Origin: Anaerolineae bacterium
GTDB lineage: Bacteria > Chloroflexota > Anaerolineae > Aggregatilineales > Aggregatilineaceae
Direction: 5' to 3'
Length of the DNA: 64,000 nucleotides
Assembly (NCBI GenBank): GCA_016930015.1
Contig: JAFGHR010000079.1
Coordinates: forward strand, 1 to 64,000
Shown here: positions 8,452 to 18,260 of the stretch, in pieces
How the letters are laid out: each line of letters starts with the position of its first letter
Position numbering within the stretch: the stretch's first letter is position 1
Made by a program: the position numbers and the translations under genes
The notes under the pieces: generated by a model
Told to the model about the DNA's origin: nothing
The model's database searches: none
What the model saw: the letters and a program-made list of their open reading frames with translations, nothing else

Positions 8452-9318
8452 TTAGCTGTGCTCTGGCAGCCATTCGACAATCAGCCCTAATGACTTGGGC
8501 CCGACATGTGTTCCCAATACGGGCGTCACATATGACACAGAGACTGTCTGCGGAGACAGCGCCTCATTAGCATATTCGGCTAGTTGGTTGGCTTCATCTT
8601 CGGCCCCACCATGAATTACAACTAAGCGGCCAATCGGATTGTTGGAAGCGTGTTCGCGCGCAACTTCCAACAAATGCGCTGCCGCTCGTTTGCGCGTCCG
8701 TGCACTCCCCGCCGAAGCTACGATACCGTCATCTCCCAAAAACAAAATCGGCTTGACGTGCAGCGCGGAACCTAATAACAGCCGCGCGTGCCCAATTCGC
8801 CCGCCGCGATGTAGAAATTCCAGGCTTTCAATAGTGAATATTAACCGCTGCCGCGCTGCCGTTTGCTCGATCACCTGGACAATTTCCGCCGGACTTGCAC
8901 CGCGATCACGCGCCTCAGCCCCACTCAGCACAGCGTGCCCCAGCGCCCATGATGTCTGGTATGTGTCGATGATATGCACCGGGAAATCGACAACTTCTCT
9001 TGCCTGGACTGCCGACGCATAGGTGCCGCTCAATTCACTCGAAATCACCGCACATACAATTTCATCGGCTTTTTCGGAATCATGCGCTGTCTGAAAAAGA
9101 GACACAAAATCTTGTAGTGAAACCTGTGATGTCTTCGGCAGTTCCTCAGAGACGGCCAGCCGGTCGTAGAATTCTTCCGCATTAATATTTACACCATCTT
9201 TATAGCACTCTTCACCCCATAAGATATATAAAGGTGCCACATAGATATGCCGTTCAGCGGCCAGTTCCGCGGGGAAATTCGCGGTGCTGTCAGTTACCAG
9301 TGCAGTTCGTGTTGTCAC
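8452..9318 (-). CDS. DegV family fatty-acid-binding protein
   Basis: DegV/FakB proteins bind a fatty acid and present it to the kinase FakA. This 288-residue protein begins TALVTDSTANFP and has the fatty-acid binding motif region around LYILWGEECYKDGVNI. The ISSELSGTYASAVQA segment and the HRGGRIGHA motif are also typical. The GTG at 9318 is chosen because AGGAGG (9328-9333) lies 9 bases ahead; the GTG at 9324 would be only 3 bases from it. It stands alone between two intergenic segments; no fakA is visible here. Confidence 0.93.
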   Translation of the reverse strand: MTTRTALVTDSTANFPAELAAERHIYVAPLYILWGEECYKDGVNINAEEFYDRLAVSEELPKTSQVSLQDFVSLFQTAHDSEKADEIVCAVISSELSGTYASAVQAREVVDFPVHIIDTYQTSWALGHAVLSGAEARDRGASPAEIVQVIEQTAARQRLIFTIESLEFLHRGGRIGHARLLLGSALHVKPILFLGDDGIVASAGSARTRKRAAAHLLEVAREHASNNPIGRLVVIHGGAEDEANQLAEYANEALSPQTVSVSYVTPVLGTHVGPKSLGLIVEWLPEHS

Positions 9319-9364
9319 AATCACCTGCCTCCTATGCTTGAGTAGTAAAAACCTGTTCCCCGCC

Positions 9365-10939
9365 TTAAGAAGCTGGCCCCACCCATCCGATCAATCGAAT
9401 CTCACCCCGCAGCGTGCCGGTTAAGCGGCGCGCGCTGTACCCTGACGCCTCGGCAACATACAGATCAAGCCGACCATCATCAACCCCAGGTTGAAACGTG
9501 ATGCCTGCATACGCCAGCCATCGCCCGCCCGGTGAATAGCTGGGATCACAAGCAAGTGGCATGTTCGATGGACCGGATACAACCGCCATATCGCTGTGCA
9601 TGACGATTAACCCGTAGGGACACTGTCCATTTTTCCCGGCGAACGCTACGTAGTCCCCCTGAGGTGACCAGTCAGCCGCAAAACCAAAACGTGAAAATGT
9701 ATACTCATCGGTTGATGCAATCAGGTTACCATTACTATCTTTTAATAAAATGCCCGCCGGGTCCGTGGCGCGATGATATATCACCTGGAGCCCTCCCGGT
9801 GACCAGGCAGCCCCCAGGTTTAACGATCCGTCGATATCGGAGACTTCACGCAGTGTCCCTGACTGGGTGTTGGCAACCCAGATTTTTGACTCGGCGGCAA
9901 GCGGATCGGATAACCCGGTTGTAAAACCAATCTGCAGGTTGCTCAGCCACTTGGGCGGACTATCGAGTTTTTGATCCGTAATGCGGCGTACATTTCCTGT
10001 TTCTACGTCAAGGACAAACAGGTTGCCTTGTGTGGGCGCTGCCGATTCCAAAACCGAACATGATTGCGGCTCGTCCGGTGCCCATGTCGGGCAGTCTTCC
10101 CTGTCCGATACAAACGCCAGGCGCCGTCCATCCGGTGACCACGCGGGCCAGAGGTCATACGCGCCATGCGCCGTCACATTCTGAACCGAAGACCCATCTG
10201 CCGAAACCAGGAAAATATCCGTGTCATACGCGGTTGGCAGCACCACCGCAAATTGTGAACTGTCCGGTGACCATACCGGCTGGTGACCGGCCACACCACG
10301 CGGGCTAAGTGAAGGCAGATCAAACAACCGCAGGCTGATCCCCAAGCTCAAGTTGAGCAGATATAACCCGCCAACACGCGTACCGTCGTCTAAAACAGCC
10401 GCTTCCAGGAAATAAACAAGTTTGTTACCATCCGGCGCCCAATAGATACGTGTCTCGGTACTGGCCGGTACTTCCAGAATCTTTTCCCGCTGGCCCGAAA
10501 ACGGGTCGATCAGATACAGCGTAGCTTGTTCGGACGAGGGAATCGGCGTCAAAAGGTCTTCGGTCCCGGTGCGCTCGTTTACGCTGAGAATCGAAAACCA
10601 GGGACTGCTCAATCCACTGCTGATCTCGGATGATACCTCAACGGTTGTCCATTGATCGTTCGCAAAATTCATCGCCGGGTATGGGGTTGCCGTCGGTGGG
10701 GGAATCGGGCTGGGCGTAACCGTGATTGTTGGTGTGTGCGAGGGTGTCGGCGTCATCATTGTCGTTGGTGATGGCGTTATTGTCGGCGTGGCTGACGCCG
10801 TCGCCGTAAGCGTAATCGTCGGGGTTAACGAAGGTTCTGGGGTTGGCGTCGGGGTCTGGATCGCAAAATTGCAGGCAGTCAGCATCCCGCACAAGCCAAC
10901 ACCAGTTAACAGTTGTTTGAGACGAATTTGTTTCACCAT
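9365..10939 (-). CDS. TolB-like WD40/beta-propeller lipoprotein
   Basis: The protein of about 524 residues has a lipoprotein signal peptide ending in the lipobox LTAC, so it should be lipid-anchored outside the membrane. A strikingly proline/threonine-rich linker follows (about residues 29-85). The rest is a beta-propeller built from TolB/PD40-type repeats, recognisable as PVWSPDSS, PAWSPDGRRLAFVS, AAWSPGGLQVIYH, ADWSPQGDYVAFAG and PSYSPGGRWLAYAG. The ATG at 10939 gives a normal basic n-region; a GTG at 10951 is also open and neither has a clear Shine-Dalgarno sequence. Such proteins are common and functionally diverse in Chloroflexota; a binding role is inferred, not shown. Confidence 0.85.
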   Translation of the reverse strand: MVKQIRLKQLLTGVGLCGMLTACNFAIQTPTPTPEPSLTPTITLTATASATPTITPSPTTMMTPTPSHTPTITVTPSPIPPPTATPYPAMNFANDQWTTVEVSSEISSGLSSPWFSILSVNERTGTEDLLTPIPSSEQATLYLIDPFSGQREKILEVPASTETRIYWAPDGNKLVYFLEAAVLDDGTRVGGLYLLNLSLGISLRLFDLPSLSPRGVAGHQPVWSPDSSQFAVVLPTAYDTDIFLVSADGSSVQNVTAHGAYDLWPAWSPDGRRLAFVSDREDCPTWAPDEPQSCSVLESAAPTQGNLFVLDVETGNVRRITDQKLDSPPKWLSNLQIGFTTGLSDPLAAESKIWVANTQSGTLREVSDIDGSLNLGAAWSPGGLQVIYHRATDPAGILLKDSNGNLIASTDEYTFSRFGFAADWSPQGDYVAFAGKNGQCPYGLIVMHSDMAVVSGPSNMPLACDPSYSPGGRWLAYAGITFQPGVDDGRLDLYVAEASGYSARRLTGTLRGEIRLIGWVGPAS

Positions 10940-11097
10940 ACGTCTAATCACAGATCGGTTTCAACATAGAGTACAACACAAACATGAGTGGCCACATAGC
11001 CATTTTTAGACCGTCAACAAAGGATACTTGCTGCCACCGGCCAACAACTTAACGACTGCCGTCTCGGTTCCCAACGCGCCGCTGGCGTTTGAGCATG

Positions 11098-12501
11098 TTA
11101 TTTCTTTAACACGTAATACGAGCCGCGTTTTTCACCCATTTTGATCAGAATCCCCCGGCTCACTAGGTCAGCCAGGTCACGGCGAATTGTCTCGGTATGA
11201 ACATCGGGGCAGAGTTCCTGCAAATCTTTGTTCGTAATACGCGCATTCTTACGATTGATCAAAAAATCAAGAGCATATTCCTGGCGGCGGTTGACGGGTT
11301 GATGACGAAACACACCACCAAACAATTCTGGTTCCATGTCTCCGGTCACTACTACGGGCGTGCTGTACAACGAAACCCGGAATCCACCGGCTGTTTCGGC
11401 GAAGCATGGTTCCGGCAAGTGATGCTGCTGCATCAGCGCCAGCACGCGATCAACACCATACCCCAGGCGCTCAATAAAGCCCATATCTGACAGCACCTGT
11501 ACGATCGCCGAATTGCGTGAAAACCGTTCATCCACGATATTGTCGATCGTTACCGGTCCCGGTAAGCTCCCCGGACTGGTAATCTCCAACCGGTCGCTAA
11601 AGATATACAGGCGGATACCGTCACCCTGGATGCTGTAGTCCCGGTGCGCAACCGCATTGACCACCAGTTCGCGCACGGCTTGCAGCGGATATTCAAGTTG
11701 TTCGGTGCGAGCCATTTTTCCACTAAGCTGCACGCCTTTGCGAAGGCTATCGACCAGGAACGTCTCGACACGCTGGATCTGCTGCGGAAGCGTACCATTG
11801 ATGTCCAGCCGTGTAAAAATATCTCCCATTTCCTTACCGGCAAACCGGGCGGCGGTGATGTCCGACCCACGCAAAAATCGCTGCGGGTCTTTTCCAAACA
11901 GCAGCAACCCGGCATTGGTCGGGTATAAAATCCCTTCGGATTCGATCAGACACCCGCGCTTCAGCAGAATCTGGTCCGCCGACATGCTCCCCATACCGCT
12001 CAAGTTAGTAACATAAGACTCCACTTGTTCCCAGTCGAGGTCTTCTTTTTTGGTTTCACGCGCAGGCAGTGACTCAAACGTCACATCGCCCCTTTCCAGC
12101 ATCAAGTGACGGAGCATATGCGGTTTGAGCGGGATGTTCATACCGCTGTCCCGCGAAAGATAACGCCCGTCGAGTTCATACACATGCGGCATTCCACGTG
12201 GAACCTGCACCGCGACCATGAAAGACCCTTTAATTTTGACCAGGTCTGGCAGCGGGATGATGAGCGGTGGGTTAATGGACAATGCGGCTTCCAGCACACA
12301 ATTGATCGCGTTTTCTGTGTCATCCACCCCAACCGGGCGAGCAGCACGCGGCGATACACCGAGTAGCAGGATGCCGCCGCGTGTATTGGCCATGGCGGCC
12401 AATACCGACGCGATATCGCTTACCGGGGCACGACCGGGCAACCAGTCAACTGAATCCGTCCGGCCCTGGCTCAACAAATCGAGAATGTCTTTTTCTTGCA
12501 T
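11098..12501 (-). CDS. AlbA_2/Schlafen-type ATP-binding transcriptional regulator
   Basis: A 467-residue protein with three recognisable parts. The N-terminal AlbA_2 (Schlafen-like) domain covers about residues 10-125, with the typical ANTRGGILLLGV strand. A GHKL-type ATPase-like domain at about 265-370 contains ELVVNAVAHRDYS and FIERLGYGVDRVL. A C-terminal DeoR-like winged helix at about 400-465 contains the recognition-like segment HTETIRRDLADLVSRG. Proteins of this build are usually annotated as putative DNA-binding regulators. It lies 74 bases downstream of lon on the same strand and could be co-transcribed with it. Its target is unknown. Confidence 0.85.
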   Translation of the reverse strand: MQEKDILDLLSQGRTDSVDWLPGRAPVSDIASVLAAMANTRGGILLLGVSPRAARPVGVDDTENAINCVLEAALSINPPLIIPLPDLVKIKGSFMVAVQVPRGMPHVYELDGRYLSRDSGMNIPLKPHMLRHLMLERGDVTFESLPARETKKEDLDWEQVESYVTNLSGMGSMSADQILLKRGCLIESEGILYPTNAGLLLFGKDPQRFLRGSDITAARFAGKEMGDIFTRLDINGTLPQQIQRVETFLVDSLRKGVQLSGKMARTEQLEYPLQAVRELVVNAVAHRDYSIQGDGIRLYIFSDRLEITSPGSLPGPVTIDNIVDERFSRNSAIVQVLSDMGFIERLGYGVDRVLALMQQHHLPEPCFAETAGGFRVSLYSTPVVVTGDMEPELFGGVFRHQPVNRRQEYALDFLINRKNARITNKDLQELCPDVHTETIRRDLADLVSRGILIKMGEKRGSYYVLKK

Positions 12502-12575
12502 AATACTATGTCACCCAAACTGGTTAATCACTTTTGATCGAAAATACGTTCCTGGCTGATGCCCATCGACACAGC

Positions 12576-14957
12576 CTATTCCGGGTCCTTTTCAGAGAGC
12601 AGCGCTTGTTCGAGCACCTCATCCATAGTCTTGACCAGAATGATAGTCAATTCTTTGAGTACTCGCTTCGGGATTTCGGTCAAATCCTTTTCGTTGCGTT
12701 TTGGCAGCAGCACGGTCCGTACCCCGGCACGATGGGCAGCCAGAATCTTTTCGCGCACGCCACCTACCGGCAGCACCCGGCCACGGAGTGTGATCTCACC
12801 GGTCATGGCCACATCACGGCGCACTTTTCGCTGTACCAAGGCCGAAATCAACGCCAGGGCGAGCGTGATGCCAGCAGACGGTCCGTCTTTGGCGATTGCC
12901 CCTTCTGGCAAATGAACGTGAATATCCAACCGGTCGAATTCCTCAGGATCGATCGCCAACTGCGCCGCACGCGATCGGGTATAACTAAGCGCCGCCTGGG
13001 CCGACTCCTGCATGACCTCGCCAAGCTGTCCGGTTAACATCAGGCTGCCTTTGCCGGGCATCATTGTGACTTCGATAGCCATAATGTCACCGCCAGCTTC
13101 GGTCCAGGCCAGGCCGGTTGCCACGCCAATCTCATCTTCTTCTTCGGTCAGCATTGGAATAAACTGGGGTGGCCCCAGGTATTTTCCCAGGCTTTTAGGC
13201 GTGACACGCTTGATGGTGGGGCGTCCTTCGGCGACACGGCGAGCCAGTTTGCGGCAGATTTTTGCAATTTCGCGTTCGAGGTTGCGAACACCCGCCTCAT
13301 ACGTATACTCGCGGCAAATAATCTGGATGGCCTCTTCCTCAAACCGGATGCCGTGGTCGGCCAAACCATGTTGGTCCAACTGGCGCGGAATCAAGAATAA
13401 CTTGGCGATGCTGAGTTTCTCTTCTTCGATGTATCCGGGGAACTCGATCACTTCCATTCGATCCAACAGCGCTTCCGGGATCGTATCGAGATAGTTTGCC
13501 GTGGTGATAAAAAAGACTCTGGACAGATCATAACTGACGTCCAGATAGTGATCGGAATAGGCATTATTCTGTTCGGGATCGAGCGCTTCCAGAAGTGACG
13601 CCGCCGGGTCACCTCGAAAATCAACCCCCAGCTTGTCAATTTCATCAAGCATGAATACCGGGTTAGTCGTACCGGCCCGGCGCATCGTTTGAATAATGCG
13701 CCCCGGCATGGCACCAATATAAGTCCGGCGGTGGCCGCGAATTTCGGCCTCGTCACGCACACCGCCAAGACTCACGCGCACAAATTCACGCCCCAGGGCT
13801 TTGGCAATACTTTTTCCGAGTGATGTTTTGCCGGTGCCGGGTGGGCCCACAAAACACAAAATCGGGCTGCGCATTTTGTCCGGTGCAAGCTGGCGTACCG
13901 CCATATGTTCCAGAATGCGTTCCTTGGCTTTGGGCAGCCCGTAGTGCTCGGCATCAAGAATGTTTGCGGCATGCCGCAGGTCCTGCTGATCGTCGGGCCG
14001 GTCTTGCCAGGGCAGGTCTAACAACCAGTCAAGATAGGTGCGAATGATACCGACTTCAGGCGTCATGGGTGGGAGCATCATCAAACGTGCCAGCTCTTTG
14101 TTAGCCTTGTCGCGTGGATCATCAGGCATAGTGCTGGCGTCGATACGCTTACGCAGATCGGTCAGCTCTTGCTGGAAAATATCCGCTTCACCCAGTTCGT
14201 GTTGGATAACCCGCATCTGCTCGCGCAAATAGTGTTCGCGCTGGTTCCGATCAACTTCCTCCCGGACCTGGGTTTGAATACGTTCTTCCAACTCCAGCAC
14301 TTCAAGCTCACGTCCTAACAAGGTATTCACATGCCGCAAGCGTTCAACGGGATCACAGGTTTCGAGTAATTCCTGCCGCTCGTTTAACAGCAGATTCAAC
14401 GTAGAAGCGACAAGATCGGCTAACCACCCTGGTTCGTTAACATTAAACGCATAAACCTGAGCTTCTTCAGGAAGCTGTGGATTAAACTCTACACACCGTC
14501 GAAACAAGTTTTTGGTGACCCGCATCAAGGCGGTTATCTCACGGTGCGGCGAGTAATCTTCTTCCAGCACGCGCCCTTTTACACGGAAGTAAGGCTCAGT
14601 TTGAATAAACTTAACCACTTCAACTCGCCGCCGCCCTTGCGCCAGGACACTGGTCCCGCCTTCGGGCATATGCATCAGGCGACCGAGCGCCATTTCAGTT
14701 CCCCAGGAAAAAAGCTGGCCGGGTTCAAGCTTGTCGCTGCTGATATCGCGCTGCGCCACTCCCAAGACAGTCGCCTGGTTAGCCTGTGCCTCGCTGATAG
14801 CGGCGACATCATGTTCGCGCTTGATCAACAGCGGCGCGATCATCTTCGGAAACACAACAACGCCAGCCAGCGGGATCAACACCACATTGATCAAGCCGTC
14901 ACTGTCGGCGACCGCATCCTGGACGTTGTACAGATCATGTATTCCGTGCCCAATCAT
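12576..14957 (-). CDS. lon: ATP-dependent protease Lon
   Basis: Lon is a soluble AAA+ protease that degrades misfolded and regulatory proteins. The 793-residue protein has the N-terminal substrate-binding domain (starting near [14 protein letters not shown]) and a central coiled coil. The AAA+ module carries Walker [13 protein letters not shown] (about 369) and [10 protein letters not shown]. In the C-terminal protease domain the catalytic serine lies in KDGPSAG (about 691) and the catalytic lysine in [10 protein letters not shown] (about 737). The start has a GAGAG Shine-Dalgarno sequence. A dispersed repeat lies just upstream (15009-15066). Confidence 0.97.
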   Translation of the reverse strand: MIGHGIHDLYNVQDAVADSDGLINVVLIPLAGVVVFPKMIAPLLIKREHDVAAISEAQANQATVLGVAQRDISSDKLEPGQLFSWGTEMALGRLMHMPEGGTSVLAQGRRRVEVVKFIQTEPYFRVKGRVLEEDYSPHREITALMRVTKNLFRRCVEFNPQLPEEAQVYAFNVNEPGWLADLVASTLNLLLNERQELLETCDPVERLRHVNTLLGRELEVLELEERIQTQVREEVDRNQREHYLREQMRVIQHELGEADIFQQELTDLRKRIDASTMPDDPRDKANKELARLMMLPPMTPEVGIIRTYLDWLLDLPWQDRPDDQQDLRHAANILDAEHYGLPKAKERILEHMAVRQLAPDKMRSPILCFVGPPGTGKTSLGKSIAKALGREFVRVSLGGVRDEAEIRGHRRTYIGAMPGRIIQTMRRAGTTNPVFMLDEIDKLGVDFRGDPAASLLEALDPEQNNAYSDHYLDVSYDLSRVFFITTANYLDTIPEALLDRMEVIEFPGYIEEEKLSIAKLFLIPRQLDQHGLADHGIRFEEEAIQIICREYTYEAGVRNLEREIAKICRKLARRVAEGRPTIKRVTPKSLGKYLGPPQFIPMLTEEEDEIGVATGLAWTEAGGDIMAIEVTMMPGKGSLMLTGQLGEVMQESAQAALSYTRSRAAQLAIDPEEFDRLDIHVHLPEGAIAKDGPSAGITLALALISALVQRKVRRDVAMTGEITLRGRVLPVGGVREKILAAHRAGVRTVLLPKRNEKDLTEIPKRVLKELTIILVKTMDEVLEQALLSEKDPE

Positions 14958-15008
14958 CTAATATCTCTCTTGGCCAACCTAAACGGTTAAGGTTACGCCA
15001 CAAAAATC

Positions 15009-15066
15009 ATTACCCTATCCCTGGCGAGGGCGAACAAACGGGAGATGTATTTTCATGGTTCGGCCT
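15009..15066 (-). repeat. Dispersed ~57-bp repeat, copy A
   Basis: This sequence aligns over about 57 bases with 56405-56461, with one single-base gap and two blocks of ten or more identical bases (ATTACCCTAT and GGCGAACAAACGG). Both copies have the same orientation and precede a minus-strand start codon, here that of lon. On the minus strand CCCT and AGGG around the variable middle could form a small hairpin. Confidence 0.65.
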
Positions 15067-15070
15067 AACT

Positions 15071-16471
15071 TCAAATGTGTTCGCCGCACACGAGACTGGA
15101 TGCGTCAAGCGACTGCCGGGAATCAGGCCTCTTTAGATGCCCCACCGGGAGCCCGCATACGGTTCGGACTTCGCCCACAATGAACAATGATCCCGTGACA
15201 CAGATCAGTCCCGTTGGTCCGGCACACACGTTTGCGTGTTCTATAGCGGCGCGTGTATCGGGTATTTCGTCAACCGGCCCCTCAAACCCTTGAGCCCGCG
15301 CGACAACCGCGATTTCCGCGGGCGAAAGTGCACGGTTATGCACGGCCTGTGCTACGACAAGACGATCAACCTGCGGCAGCAGGGCTTCAAACATCCCGGC
15401 GGTATCTTTGTCCGCCGACGCGCCAAAGACCAATACAAGGGGACGTTGGGGGAATAAGTCTGTTAACGCCTCGCTCAGGCGGTGAGCAGATGCCGCGTTG
15501 TGCGCCGCATCCAGAATCAACAGCGGCTGTTGTTCGATTACTTCCAGGCGGCCCGGCCAATCCACACATTTTAAGCCCGCCCGTATCGCATCTTGTGATA
15601 CGGGAATGCCCGCCAGATTCGCATGGTCAAGCGCTGCCAGGGCAACCGTACCATTAAGCGCCTGATGCTCACCTGCCAACGCCGTACAGTAGGGCTGTAA
15701 CGCGTGCCCAGCCGGTGCAGCTCTGAACGCCTGGTAATTCCAGGCGCTCGCACTCGGTGTAAACAGCCAGTCACACCCAACCAGGGTAAGCGGCGCCTCA
15801 CGTTCTGCTGCGATTTCGGCCAGCACAGCCAGGGCTTCTGGCGGCTGCGGGGCACTGACCACCGGCACACCGGGCTTAATGATGCCCGCTTTTTCCCCGG
15901 CAATCAAAGCCAGTGAATTACCCAGCAGGTGAGTATGATCATAACTGAGACTCGTTATCACCGATACGACCGGATGCACGACGTTGGTGGCATCTAATCG
16001 GCCTCCCAGGCCCACTTCGACCACGGCGACATCTACATTTTGTTGAGCGAAATAAAGAAATGCCAGCACAGTTGTGATTTCGAACCAGGTGATATCAGGA
16101 ATCGCATCAATTACGGGGCGCATCCGGTTAACCATGGCCGTAAAATCAGCCGGAGTGATCAACTGGTTGTTTACCCGGAACCGCTCGCGGAAGTCCTGCA
16201 AGTGGGGTGAGGAGTATAACGCCGTGCGAAGTCCCGCCGCCTGAAACGCAGCCGCGCACATCGCGCCAACCGATCCCTTGCCTTTTGTGCCGGTGATATG
16301 CACCACGGGATAATCATTCTGTGGATCACCTAACGCAGCGAGCGCAGCCTGTGGACGCTCCAGAGTCATTGTCTCCGGAGAGTAACGCATATGCCGCTCG
16401 ACTTCCCAGTTAATGAAGCCGTACAGATAGTCGATAGCCTCGGAATACGATTGCAGCGGAGTTGATGTCAT
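15071..16471 (-). CDS. folC: Folylpolyglutamate synthase / dihydrofolate synthase
   Basis: FolC adds glutamate to folates, and in most bacteria also makes dihydrofolate. The 466-residue protein shows the P-loop HITGTKGKGSV near residue 58, SSPHLQDFRERFRVNN, the Mur-ligase-like VVEVGLGGRLDATN segment, SLSYDHTHLLG, and LILDAAHNAASA in the C-terminal domain. The dihydrofolate-synthase activity is inferred from family habit. It lies just upstream of lon on the same strand and is divergent from the 16784 gene. Confidence 0.94.
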   Translation of the reverse strand: MTSTPLQSYSEAIDYLYGFINWEVERHMRYSPETMTLERPQAALAALGDPQNDYPVVHITGTKGKGSVGAMCAAAFQAAGLRTALYSSPHLQDFRERFRVNNQLITPADFTAMVNRMRPVIDAIPDITWFEITTVLAFLYFAQQNVDVAVVEVGLGGRLDATNVVHPVVSVITSLSYDHTHLLGNSLALIAGEKAGIIKPGVPVVSAPQPPEALAVLAEIAAEREAPLTLVGCDWLFTPSASAWNYQAFRAAPAGHALQPYCTALAGEHQALNGTVALAALDHANLAGIPVSQDAIRAGLKCVDWPGRLEVIEQQPLLILDAAHNAASAHRLSEALTDLFPQRPLVLVFGASADKDTAGMFEALLPQVDRLVVAQAVHNRALSPAEIAVVARAQGFEGPVDEIPDTRAAIEHANVCAGPTGLICVTGSLFIVGEVRTVCGLPVGHLKRPDSRQSLDASSLVCGEHI

Positions 16472-16783
16472 TGAATCTATTTACCCTGGTTCCCTGGAGT
16501 GACGGCTTGAGCCGTGATACTCGTTACCCGTGCACAGAACGCATAAATAAGGGCGCCATGTGCGCCCGAAGTTGGACACGTTATCCCACAAAATCCCAAC
16601 TTATCCCACATACTACCGCTTTACAGGGTAGGATACAAGGGTAAACTTCTTTAGCAAGAATGTGCGAAAAACAGACCGCTGATTTCACTGCGATCACCTG
16701 ACATCATCAGCAAACCGGTGTATTCCAGTGGTAGAATTACCGGCGCCATGTCATAATCGCCGCGTTTCCCAGCGAGGGTGCTT
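16472..16783. other. Divergent intergenic region with repeat array
   Basis: The gap between divergent folC and the 16784 gene contains a small GC-rich hairpin (GGGCGC and GCGCCC, 16551-16567) and the TTATCCCACA array at 16581-16610. A possible -10 TAGAAT lies near 16732 on the plus strand without a good -35. No small gene or RNA was recognised. Confidence 0.5.
16581..16610 (+). repeat. Three tandem 10-bp TTATCCCACA units
   Basis: TTATCCCACA (16581-16590), AAATCCCAAC (16591-16600) and TTATCCCACA (16601-16610) follow one another without a gap. They are the reverse complement of the array at 8340-8399. Here they sit in a divergent promoter region. They resemble a DnaA box but carry an additional C. 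Confidence 0.65.
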
Positions 16784-18172
16784 ATGAATACTCCGAAACT
16801 GCTTACGATTCTGGTTGCACTTATTTCTGTGGCGGCAGTAGGGGGAGTTGGTTACGTGATCTTACAGCCGCCGACTCCTCTGCTGTCGGATGCGGGATTC
16901 GACTCATCCCGGATTTCGCCCAATGCCGACGGCGTTGATGACCTGGTGACGTTCCGGTATACACTGTCGGACCCCGCACAGGTAAGCATGTATTTTGAAG
17001 ATGAAGCAGGGCAGCGATATTATTTTCGCCAGAATGAACAGCGCAACTCTGGCGATCACAGCTTCCTGTTCAGTGGAGTCGTAGCGGGTTTTCATCGCGC
17101 TGACGAGAATATTCCCGGCGAGATTGAACGGCGGCTGCTCAGCAGTGGTGACTATACATGGGTCATGGAAGCTGTGAGCGGAGATGAAACCAAAACAGCT
17201 ACCGGCACGCTGACACTCGTTGACTCAGACAGCCAACTGCCTGTGATGAGCGCGTTCGAAATCCATCCGGAGACGTTCACGCCAAACCAGGATGGCATCC
17301 ACGACCGTGTGAATATCAACATCTATCTTGAAAAAACCGCCGCGCTGAGCGTGTATCTGGAAGATGCCGACGGGGAGCGTTATTACCTCCCGGAACGCGA
17401 AGAAGGACGGGAGCCGGGCGATATGGGCAACCACGAATTTGATTATGACGGCGGCGTTGATCAAGGCATGGAACCACCGCCTGATGAAAAATACGCGGTA
17501 TATGCTGTCGCTCAAGATGACGAAGGCCAGCGTATCGTGCGGCGGGGTGAGCTAACTATTGCTGATGGTGGACTGCCACAGGTTGAAATCGTGCCGCAGA
17601 CAACCGGGTCCGTCGTCTGGTTTGGCGCACTTCCATACGATGATCACATGTTCACCGATGCCCATGTTCAGGGCCAGGTCATTGACAAACCATCAGGAAT
17701 CGCATCGGAATTGACCACGCTAACACTCCCGCAGAATGACCTGCTGGTATTCAAGCTGACCGTGAGCAATTATGGTTCAACACCTATCCGAACCGCCGGG
17801 CCGTTTCCTGGCACGGTCTACCAATTTGGCCAACAGGCCAGCAGCCTGGCGGCATACGAGCAGTCGGGTGCATGGCGTATCGGCATCAAATGTGACACAT
17901 CACTGAGTGATTTTCCCTGGCGATGGGCTATCGCGCCACTTGATGAATTAGAATCCGTTCACGACCAGGAAACGGGTGAAACCTACTATTACCTTCAGCC
18001 GGGACAGCGGGCCGAAACGTGGGGCGCGATCCGGATGACAGAACTCATCACCGCGCGGAACCCGCAGGACTGCTGGGCGGGTTTGATCCACGAGGATGTC
18101 GGGATTTCGGCATTCCAGAGTCGTGTTGGGGCGCGGGAAATTGAGATCGTCCCGCCACCTGAAGACAGGTAA
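16784..18172 (+). CDS. Membrane-anchored protein with FlgD/CHU-C-like Ig domains
   Basis: A 462-residue protein with an N-terminal signal anchor (MNTPKLLTILVALISVAAVG). Two repeats follow that begin with the typical calcium-loop-like motifs ISPNADGVDDLVTF (about residue 44) and FTPNQDGIHDRVNI (about 165), as in FlgD Ig-like/CHU_C gliding-type domains. The C-terminal half is beta-rich and has no family I recognise. The ATG at 16784 is used because GAGGG stands just upstream; a GTG at 16778 is also open. An extracytoplasmic structural or sensory role is inferred. It is followed 88 bases later by the PhnD-like gene. Confidence 0.8.
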   Translation: MNTPKLLTILVALISVAAVGGVGYVILQPPTPLLSDAGFDSSRISPNADGVDDLVTFRYTLSDPAQVSMYFEDEAGQRYYFRQNEQRNSGDHSFLFSGVVAGFHRADENIPGEIERRLLSSGDYTWVMEAVSGDETKTATGTLTLVDSDSQLPVMSAFEIHPETFTPNQDGIHDRVNINIYLEKTAALSVYLEDADGERYYLPEREEGREPGDMGNHEFDYDGGVDQGMEPPPDEKYAVYAVAQDDEGQRIVRRGELTIADGGLPQVEIVPQTTGSVVWFGALPYDDHMFTDAHVQGQVIDKPSGIASELTTLTLPQNDLLVFKLTVSNYGSTPIRTAGPFPGTVYQFGQQASSLAAYEQSGAWRIGIKCDTSLSDFPWRWAIAPLDELESVHDQETGETYYYLQPGQRAETWGAIRMTELITARNPQDCWAGLIHEDVGISAFQSRVGAREIEIVPPPEDR

Positions 18173-18260
18173 CAGGTTGTAGCTGCCGTTTTCTTGCCGC
18201 ACGAGAACAAGTGCTGTACCATGTGAACATGTTATCCAGGAGTCAGCCGGGAGGTGCGCC

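Noticed and set aside
10690-10830. Simple-sequence DNA repeat
   Set aside because: It encodes the proline/threonine-rich linker of the TolB-like lipoprotein; the DNA variation follows codon wobble.
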